Part shown: positions 56,163 through 64,000 of the stretch, piece by piece
Layout: every line of letters starts with the position of its first letter
Position numbering within the stretch: the first letter of the stretch is position 1
Source of the DNA: Castanea sativa
Taxonomy: Eukaryota > Streptophyta > Magnoliopsida > Fagales > Fagaceae
Reading direction: 5' to 3'
NCBI RefSeq assembly: GCF_040712315.1
Contig: NC_134015.1
Location: 7,653,945-7,717,944, forward strand
DNA: 64,000 nucleotides
Position numbers and translations under genes: made by a program
Notes under the pieces: model-generated
What the model was told of the DNA's origin: nothing
Database searches by the model: none
The model's input: the letters and a program-made list of their open reading frames with translations, nothing else

Positions 56163-58130
56163 GGCGAAACTACACTATTGGTCCATAAAGTTTACCCTGT
56201 GTGCGTAATTGGTCCCTCAAGTTTGAAGCGAGCACAATTAGTCCCTTAAGTTTTAAAATTGAGTTGTATTGGTCCTTTTACTAACTGCTATTAACGGTGT
56301 TACTTACGTGGCTAACGGAACAAAGATTTGGCATTTTTTTAATGACGTGGAATGTTTTTAATTAAAAAATTTTAAAAAAATAATTTCCACGTACCTCTGA
56401 TATTTGTTTAACTAAAGGCAAGGAGTGTTCACATGTGTACAGTAGCTTCAGGCGTGAGTTTCTCGAGGAGAGCTTGTCAAGGCTAGGGTTGAAGAAGCTA
56501 AGGATTGAGGAAGTTCACAAAATGCCATGGCAGGACCTCGGGGACGAGATCGAATGCTGGATCAAAGTTGCTAATGTCTCTCTTCGCATTCCTTCCCTAG
56601 CGAGCGTCAACTCTGCGATCGCATCTTCTTCGGCTTCTCCTCCGCTTTCGATCTCTCTTTTATGTAGGTCTGCAGAGGATCGACGATTCAGCTCTTGAAT
56701 TTCGCCGATGCTATTGCTATCGGAAGCCGGAGCGGTTATTCAAAATCCTCGACGTGTTCGAGACTCTGAGAGACTTAATGCCAGAATTCGAGTCTATGTT
56801 TTCCGATCAGTACTGTGTGGTTTTGAGGAATGAAGCTATAACGATTTGGAAGAGGTTAGGTGAAGCGATCAGAGGAATTTTCATGGAATTGGAGAATTTG
56901 ATCCGTCGAGACCCGGTTAAGGCCGCTCTACCAAGCGGCAATCTCCTTCCAAAAACTCGATACGTGATGAATTATCTCAGAGCCGCTTGTCGATCTTGCC
57001 AAACCCTCGAACAAGTCTTCGACGAGAATGTGGTTCCATCAAAAGGAGTGTCATCCTCTTCGTCTTCTTCGTTGTCAGTTCAAATGGATTGGATTATGGA
57101 ACTGTTGGAGGGTAATTTGGAGGCAAAGTCGAAGATTTACAAGGACTCTGCTTTGTCCTCTATTTTCATGATGAATAATGGGAGGTACGTAGTTCAGAAA
57201 GTAAAGGATAGTGAATTGGGAGCCTTATTAGGAGAAGATTGGATTAGAAAACACAATGCCAAGGTGTGGCAATGCTACTCGAGCTACCAAAGAAGCTCGT
57301 GGAATAAGGTTTTAGGAGCATTGAAAGTAAACAGTAGCTCGTTAGCTCCTAATGTGGCCTCAAAGACATTGAAAGAGAAATTCAAATTGTTTAATGTTTA
57401 CTTTGAGGAGATATGTAAAGTTCAAACTAGTTGAGCCATTTTTGATGATCAGATGAGGGAGGAGTTGAGAATCTCGATAACTAAGATATTGTTGCCTGCG
57501 TATGGCAACTTTATCGAGCTGTTTAAGAATGTACCTGAACTAGGAAAGAATGCGGATAGACTTATTAAGTATGGTGTGGAAGAAGTGGAGGCTCGGATTA
57601 GCGACTTGTTTCAAGGTTGTGGTGGCCGGAAATGAAGGTAACCCACCTTCAAATTCTCACCTCCTCTCTCCCCTTCTCTCTCGTTGTGGGTTTTACAACA
57701 GATAGAAAGTATTTATTTTGTTCTCCACCGGCAGCAGCTAGGCTTGGGTTTGGTCTCCACTGGCGGCAGCTAGGGATTTGGTTTCCACCGGTGGCTAGGC
57801 TTGTGGCTGTCAATCTCTCTTCCCCTTCTCTCTCTCTGTCATGCCTTAAGTTAAACAAATATCAAATTTGTTTTTAATCAGGTCAATGCTTTTTCAATTT
57901 GTGGAAATTTTTTTTTAATTTTTTAATTAAAGACATTTCACGTCATTAAAAAATGCCAAAGCCAAATCATTGTTCCGTTAGCCACGTAAGTAACATCGTT
58001 AATAGCAGTTAGTAAAATGACCAATACAACTCAGTTTTAAAACTTAAGGGACTAATTGTGCTCGCTTCAAACTTGAGGGACCAATTACGCACACAGGGTT
58101 AACTTCAAGGACCAATATTGCAGTTTCGCC
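56163..58130. mobile_element. Pack-MULE type element carrying an EXO70 fragment, 1968 bp
   Basis: Ends GGCGAAACTACACTATTGGT and CAATATTGCAGTTTCGCC are inverted repeats that extend roughly 180 bp (TAACGGTGTTACTTACGTGG left, CCACGTAAGTAACATCGTTA right). The 9-bp duplication TATTCCTAA is exact (56154-56162, 58131-58139). Copy 1 keeps the unfilled site at about 21348. The interior is a truncated host gene, not a transposase, which defines a Pack-MULE. A short CCACCGGC(A/G)GCAGCTAGG minisatellite lies between the gene piece and the right repeat (57725-57810). Confidence 0.92.
56435..57635 (+). pseudogene. EXO70: Truncated EXO70 exocyst subunit gene captured by a MULE
   Basis: EXO70 proteins are exocyst subunits that bind membrane phosphoinositides and help tether secretory vesicles. 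The piece covers the C-terminal Exo70 domain from SSFRREFLEESLSRLGLKKL to a natural-looking end (FQGCGGRK, TGA at 57633-57635); the N-terminal part of the gene is missing. Recognisable blocks are MPWQDLGDEIECWIK, DVFETLRDLMPEFES, AITIWKRLGEAIRGIFMELE, YVMNYLRAACRSCQTLEQVF and FMMNNGRYVVQKVKDSELG. It is broken: a frame shift near 56590, an in-frame TAG at 56665-56667 in the ancestral frame, a small deletion at about 56725-56735 between CCGGAG repeats, and TGA at 57432-57434 where a tryptophan is expected. No introns are present, but most EXO70 genes lack them, so this does not prove an RNA intermediate. A truncated product from 56754 would be 226 residues. Confidence 0.9.
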
Positions 58131-58139
58131 TATTCCTAA

Positions 58140-59193
58140 AGTATATTAATGTTTTTTTTTACTATTTATTTTATTAATCAATAATATTGAAATATTTTCT
58201 ATTCTTAATTGAGTTGTGTATTGCATAGGCATACTATTGAGGTGTATCATGTGTGTGTAGACGGTAGATAGATAGGTGAAATTCAAGTTAATATTTTGAA
58301 AATATCACTTCATTACATGTTTTTTATGCACTTCATGCACACACCAAATTTCCTCATAATTTTTTTTTTTTTTTTTATAATTCTATTTATAAACTCATCT
58401 TTTTATACATAGTTTTATATGTACAAAAAACTTGAAATTTTAAAATTTTATAAATGAGATGGCTATTGATCTTTAATGATCTTAAAATCTTACAAGCATT
58501 GAGAAAATGTAATACATGACCTTAAAAATTTTACAAGCTTGAGAGGGATTAAGTTGAAGTTACACCACTTAAAAACTCTATATTAGATTATTTCATCTCC
58601 TTGTTTCAATTATTTCTACAAAATACTAAGATGATTGGAAATTAATAACTATTTCATCTAAAAAATATAGAATTTCAAGTTTTTTTTTTTTCACTTCCAA
58701 ATAATACATAAAACATGAGTTTATAGTTCAAATAATAAATAACTTCCCATTAATATGATATTTGACATGTATGACAATATCTAGGAGAATGTGAAATCCT
58801 ACAATGGGATTTTCAAATATTAATATAATAAAAGTTTTTAAGTAGTATAAAATTAAAAAATAGTTATATCATTTTTTTTTTTTTTTGATAAACACACACA
58901 TATATCATGTGTAACTTTTTTTAAGAAAGAAAATCATGTGTAACTTGATCTAAACTACATACACACTTAAAATATTTAAGTATAGGCTACAGCTATCCTG
59001 AGAGTAGAAATTCAAATTTAATTTAACCCGGGCTACAAGCTTACAAAGGATTTAATTCAAATTCCTAAATTCAATAAACTTTGGAAAAGGTAAGGTTAAA
59101 GTATGGATCAAATTTGCCAATATATACATAATATATTCACATAACACAAAGCACATTTATTTTATCTTTATGATCAGATCAATGAGCTTGACT
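58140..59193. other. Shared non-coding repeat sequence, copy 2
   Basis: Matches 21360-22390 of copy 1. No gene seen. Confidence 0.6.
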
Positions 59194-59202
59194 TTATTTG
59201 AA

Positions 59203-60880
59203 GGCGTAAACACTTTTAGTCTCTACATTTTGACTCGATTTCTATTTTAGTCCCTATATTTTATTTTTACCACTTTTAGTCCTTAAATCAATTAACGCAT
59301 GACATTTAAATCCTTACCGTGACCCAACTAACATAAAATGTTGACGTGGCTGACGGCACAGTAAAATAATAATTAAAAAATCTATTTTGGCATTAAAAAA
59401 TTGCCACGTTAGAATTTAAATTTAAAAAAATTATTTATTAATTTTAATTAAATGAAAAAAAATTAAAAACAAAAAATCAAGCCCACCCGATCAAAACACC
59501 AAAATCTCAGATCACAACTCTCTGAAACTCTCTTGTCTCAACGGTGCTTGTGGGTTTTGTGTGTGATTTTGTTTGTACTTGTTTCTTTTTCTTTTTCTTT
59601 TTTCTTTTTCTTCCCCAGATCGGTTTCTCAGTTTCTCCGTTTCTTTTTCTTTTTTGTTTTCTTCTTTCTTTTTCTTTTTCTTCCCCAGATCGGTCTCACA
59701 ATTTCTTCGTTTCTTTCTCTTTTTTGTTTTCTTCTTTCTTTTTCTTTTTTTTCCCCAGATCGGTATCTCAGTTTCTCCGCCTCCATTCTTTCCTTTTCTT
59801 GTTTCTTTCTTCTTTCTCCCTCTATCTTGGTGCTTAGCCTTCTTGAACTCTCTTTATCTCTTGATTTTGCTCAAACCCAAACCCATATGCCTCAAGCTCC
59901 TCTCTCAAATCAATGAGTCTCTCTCTCTTTGGCATTTTTTTTTTGTGGGTTTATGTGCATATGGTGTTGTCGACTTGCCGTGGTGAGGTGGAGGGCGTGG
60001 GTTTGTGGGGATCGGCGTGGTGGAGGTCTAAGTTTGTGGATTGGTGTGGTGGAGGGTGTGGGTTTGTGGTGATTGGCGTCTGTGGTGGAGTCTTGGTGAT
60101 GGCATAGATCAGAGTTTGGGTCTGTCGGTGATAGGTTGCATGATTGTTCGATGGCTGGATTAGTAATGGTTGGTGGCTGGATTGAAGTTTGGTGGTGGGT
60201 TTCAGTGGCTGGATTGAAGTTTGGTGGTGGGTTTCGGTGATGGCAAAGATCGGAGTTTGGTGGTGGGATTCGTTCACAGATTGGAGTTTGGTGATAAGTT
60301 TCATTCTCAGATCAAAGAGGATTGGCGCCGGACTTGCTGAGTTTTTTATTTATTTTTATTATATATTTTTTAATCAAATTTGGGTGGGGTAGTTTGCTCC
60401 GATGGGTTTGTGTGGGTAGTGGATGGGTTTATTGTTTTGGATTTGCGGTGGATAGTTGATGGTTTTGTGGCAAATTCTGGTGGATTTGTGGTTGTGATTT
60501 GAGGGCAGTCACGGGTTGGAGTTCTTTGTGGTTGTGATTTGTGTTCTTGAGTTCTTTGATCTGGGTTGGAGTTCTTCTTTTTTTCATGTTCTTCTCGAGT
60601 TTTTTTTTTTTAAAAAAATTTCATTTAGTTAAAATTAATATATTAATTTTTTCTTTAATTTAGATGCTGATGTGACAATTTTTTAATACCAAAATAGAAT
60701 TTTTAATTATTATTTTACTATACCGTCAGCCACGTTAACATTTTTTATTAGTTGGATGACGGTAAGGACTTAAATGTCACATATTAATTGGTTTAGGGAC
60801 TAAAAGTGATAAAATGAAAATATAAGAATCAAAATGAAAAAAAAAAATCAAAATATAGAGACTAAAAGTGCAATTACGTC
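59203..60880. mobile_element. Non-autonomous MULE, 1678 bp
   Basis: Inverted ends of about 200 bp (CACTTTTAGTCTCTACATTT left; GAGACTAAAAGTGCAATTAC right) of the same family as 32969-34136. Exact 9-bp duplication TTATTTGAA (59194-59202, 60881-60889). Copy 1 keeps the unfilled site at about 22393. The interior holds three units of about 70 bp with CTTCCCCAGATCGGT (CCCC at 59613, 59684, 59753), then a T-rich stretch and a GGTGGTGGGTTT/GGATTGAAGTTTGGTGG repeat (60140-60300). The four overlapping frames (59533-60392) come from these repeats. The CCCCAGATCGGTTTCTCAG sequence could be captured leader DNA, but no source is recognised. Confidence 0.88.
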
Positions 60881-60889
60881 TTATTTGAA

Positions 60890-61854
60890 TAGTCAATTGG
60901 GTACGGTGAGAAAAGGGCCCATTCATAATTTTTTTTTCAAATTGCTTGCTTGACTAAATAAAGGTGGCTTTCACTACTGTGCCTGTCACTGTGGGCCTAT
61001 GGCGCTTGCTTTGAGAGTGAAATATTATACTTCTTTGTTATATGGATTTTGTCTTATAGGTAAAACACAACCACATCCTCTACTCATGATACTACTTTAT
61101 TTTATAATATGATAATTAGATAAAAAGGGGATTTAAAGTATTAAAAATCTTAAATATCTCATTACTTTATCAACAAATATTAATTGAGTTACAAGTTTCT
61201 TGCTACTCATGACATTATCTCTCTTTCACACACACATACACACATATATACAAATCTTTTGTCCTGTCCAAGAGAAAAATTCTTTTAGGGTAATGAATAA
61301 TGCTAGTAAATAAGCCCCCCTTCAAGCAATATTGGCAATTATGGACTTCTAAGTGTGAAAAACTTGTTTAACCATCAAGCTGGGTGATGGATCAATGGTT
61401 AGTGAACTTACTTCTAACTGGTGTGGTGAACACTAGGTCTTAAGTTTGACTCACAGAATGGAAAGCACTTATAGATTATTGGTGAAACACTAATTTAGTA
61501 TCCATTGATACTCTAGTGGATATGAGATAACTATGGCTCACTTAATTCAACCAGTATGATACTACCATGGTTACATTAAGGTAGGAAAACCACCTTCAGT
61601 GGGCCCCTTTTACCCTTTTTTTTTTGTTAGGTTCTAAATTGACAAAGTCCACATTGAGAGCGATAACTATCTAATTTTGTCATTTTCGTATTTGTTAACT
61701 AATTTTATGAATTGACCTAATGGGCATGTATGAATCCTTAAGAGGAGATAAAAATTACAGGTTTTATCCCTAAGAATAAACAACTAATTCAAGGAAAGTG
61801 CCACATCATTGATTATTATAACACAACTTTGCAAAGTCAAAAGTTTTGTGGTTG
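60890..61854. other. Shared non-coding repeat sequence, copy 2
   Basis: Matches 22395-23360 of copy 1, including the possible old SINE (about 61383-61560). No gene. Confidence 0.6.
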
Positions 61855-62019
61855 TTTATTTATTTATTTGTTTTGGGTTGAAAATTTTGAAGACTTTGTT
61901 AGGAATCCATGGGGTGTGGGGGACAACGGTCGGGGTTTAAGTCTCCAGGAGGGAGTATCACACACACATACACTTAGATTGTACCAGAGTAGAATTCTAT
62001 CTTGTATCAAAAAAAAAAA
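61855..62019 (+). mobile_element. SINE insertion with exact target duplication, 165 bp
   Basis: Flanked by TTGTGGTTG on both sides (61846-61854, 62020-62028) and ending in TTGTATC plus poly-A on the plus strand. A B-box-like stretch (GGGGTTTAAGTCTCC, about 61934-61948) lies within. Copy 1 has the uninterrupted site at about 23352-23361. The first bases (TTTATTTATTTATTTG) are not a typical tRNA head, so the SINE may be 5'-altered. Confidence 0.75.
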
Positions 62020-62028
62020 TTGTGGTTG

Positions 62029-63041
62029 ATTGATATTATTTGAATTTTTGATAGGAAGTGATGGCTCCAATTGGTTGTACTATTCAGACAATTCATGATT
62101 GAAATAGCAGCACTAACAATCAAAAATGCCAATAATCAAACTTTCGTTTTACTAATGATGTGTTTATTTCTTGGTCAATAGGTTATGCCAACCTGTGGAG
62201 CAACCATTCTATTAGGCTGCAATCCAAATATGGATGACTACATTTGTATGCCACTATACCTTTTTTAGGAACCCAATAATTCAAATGGGCATAAGGATAG
62301 GAATCAGAGTTGGGACCCATGTGTGTCACATACCCAACTTATTACTATAGATGATTTAAGCAAGTTTCGGAGTTATTCGAAGTGTGATTGAATGTCGGTT
62401 TATTTTATTTGAAATATAAAGTAGAATATTCAAAATGAGACAAAATATGTTTATTCTATAACTTAATTTGAAGAGCTTATAGACGTTGCCACAACCAAAA
62501 AAAAAAAAAAAAACTCAAAACAATTTTGGACTCATTAGTTGTTAAGCATTCACATATTTGATAGGTTAAAAAGATACTCTTAAATGGCGTCTTTTGCAAT
62601 GCAACAGGAGAAAAAGCGTCACAAAATATGTGTTTGTGAAGACAAAATTTATAAGGGCAAAGGAGAAAAATGTCATATGTGTAACTGTGCTCTCTCCTTC
62701 ATTCATTATTTATAGGACAATTAGCATACTTTATTATTCTTCTTCTTTGATAATTTGATAGTTTTAACAAATAGATGATGAAAATTTTGAATCTTAATTC
62801 TCCTTGTAAAGGCATTGTCACTGAACTACCAAACTTTTGACAATAAACCTCCGTTTAAAATATTGAAGAATAAGAGTTTCAATGCACCATTTCATAACTC
62901 TATGGAAAAAATAAAGAAGAAACATGTTATTGTGGTGGAAAAAAAATTTAATACAAAGTTGCAATAGAATTTCCCTAGTGATTAAGGTCAAAAATATGGT
63001 TCATGTATTATGAGGGAAAAAGAATAAAAAGGACAAACATA

Positions 63042-63074
<33 letters not shown>

Positions 63075-63253
63075 GTTAGAGTAGAAGAAGCACTCAAATC
63101 TTTCACGTACAATACATGTAATAAAAAAAATACTATGCATATGGGAAAAGATTATAATAACAATTCAATAAAATATTTATTATATTTAAATATTCAAACA
63201 AGTGAAGAGAAATTGTGGCTGAAAAGGATAAAAAAACATATACACACACATAC

Positions 63254-63296
<43 letters not shown>

Positions 63297-64000
63297 TGGC
63301 TGGGAAATTTTAATATCTCTTCCTCATTATCAATCATTTTGGCGACGAAAGTAAACTCATAGTTGTTCGTATTTCAATGCACAATTTCATAACTCTACGG
63401 AAAAAATAAGGAACATGTTATTGTGATGGGGAAAATTTTTTTAATACAAAGTTGCCATAGAATTTCCCTAGTGATTAAGGTCAAAAAGATGGCTCATATA
63501 TTATGAGGGAAAAAGAATAAAAACGACAAACATAATTACTATTATTAGGGTAGAAGAAGCACTCAAATCTTTCACATACAATGCATGTAATCAAAAAAAT
63601 ACTATGCATAAGGGAAAAGATTATAATAACAATTTAATAAAATATTTCTTATATTTAAATATTCAAATAAGTGAAGAGAAATTGTGGCTGAAAAGGATAA
63701 AAAAACACAAATATATATAAGTGGTAGAGAAATTTTACTATCTCTTTCTCATTATCAATCATATTGGTGTCAGTTGTTCGTATTATTATAAAATAATGAA
63801 ACAGTATAATGTTTCACTTTTTAATTGCAAGCACGACAGATTTTTAAATGAGTTTTTTTCCTACGTGACAAAATAGCCTTAATTGTAGGGCAATGCTTCT
63901 ATTTTTATATACAGTATTAAATTAGTTTAACAACAAGCATGTGACACGAGGGGATTATAATGTGTCTTGTGTGAATCTGGTACATAATTAACATGTAAGA
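62029..64000. other. Shared non-coding repeat sequence, copy 2, with microsatellites
   Basis: Matches 23362-25440 and 26646-26770 of copy 1, with the ~490 bp sub-repeat present twice. It holds (ATT)n at 63041-63075 and a mixed CA/TACA/TA run at 63240-63295; the frame 63003-63362 is read through these and is not a gene. Confidence 0.6.

Larger units (their letters stand above)
53120..64000 (+). repeat. Large duplicated segment, copy 2 (continues beyond the window)
   Basis: Starts at the same sequence as the left edge of copy 1 (TCTCATATATAAT then TTTTGGGTCTCAAAATTTGT) and follows it block by block to the end of the window, where 63890-64000 equals 26646-26770. It lacks the MULE of copies 1 and 3 near 62940 and the solo LTR of 25548. 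It has its own insertions at 54305, 56163, 59203 and 61855. Confidence 0.85.

Noticed and set aside
59533..59986. Three overlapping frames of 97-137 residues with repeated FSSPDR/FPRSVSQF blocks
   Set aside because: All come from a ~70-bp tandem repeat inside a MULE; three frames of the same repeat cannot all be genes.

Overview
This is a nuclear window from a woody eudicot. It is AT-rich, has GT-AG introns, and is dominated by LTR retrotransposon remnants, MULE, hAT and Harbinger-type DNA elements and tRNA-derived SINEs. Some of the repeat sequences remind me of Fagales (oak, beech, chestnut), but that is recollection, not proof.

Layout. 1-9 kb: gene-poor flank with a possible last exon of an upstream gene near 391-430, small MITEs, a SINE, a 200-bp tandem array linked by (TG)n and broken by a solo LTR, and a hAT-like element (6539-8199). 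9.2-12.5 kb: a complete four-exon type-1 protein phosphatase catalytic subunit gene (TOPP type) on the plus strand, followed by local tandem repeats. 14.5-18.1 kb: a complete four-exon minus-strand gene for a cysteine-rich, secreted or membrane-anchored protein of the folate-receptor-like family. These two are the only complete host genes I can support.

18.4-64 kb is a repeat-derived block. One long low-coding sequence occurs three times: copy 1 about 18440-41087, copy 3 about 41088-49803, and copy 2 about 53120 to the window end. Each copy was later interrupted by different mobile elements, so one copy often preserves the empty site of an insertion in another. Insertions include solo LTRs (19811-21210, 25548-26645, 26870-27879, 38458-39857, 42371-43364, 45014-47077), a defective copia-type element (27966-37978) that itself holds a MULE (32969-34136) and an Ogre/Tat-like solo LTR (35583-37869), further MULEs (24280-25279, 42294-44083, 56163-58130, 59203-60880), hAT elements (48249-49041, 50099-51096), Tourist-like MITEs and a SINE (61855-62019). 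The MULE at 56163-58130 carries a broken piece of an EXO70 exocyst gene (Pack-MULE type capture). A possible last exon of a minus-strand gene lies at 52496-52548.

The two complete genes are unrelated in function. I see no operon-like logic, no RNA gene and no CRISPR array. Nothing here looks like a new molecular system. The main value of the window is an unusually readable insertion history, with target-site duplications and paralogous empty sites in one stretch.
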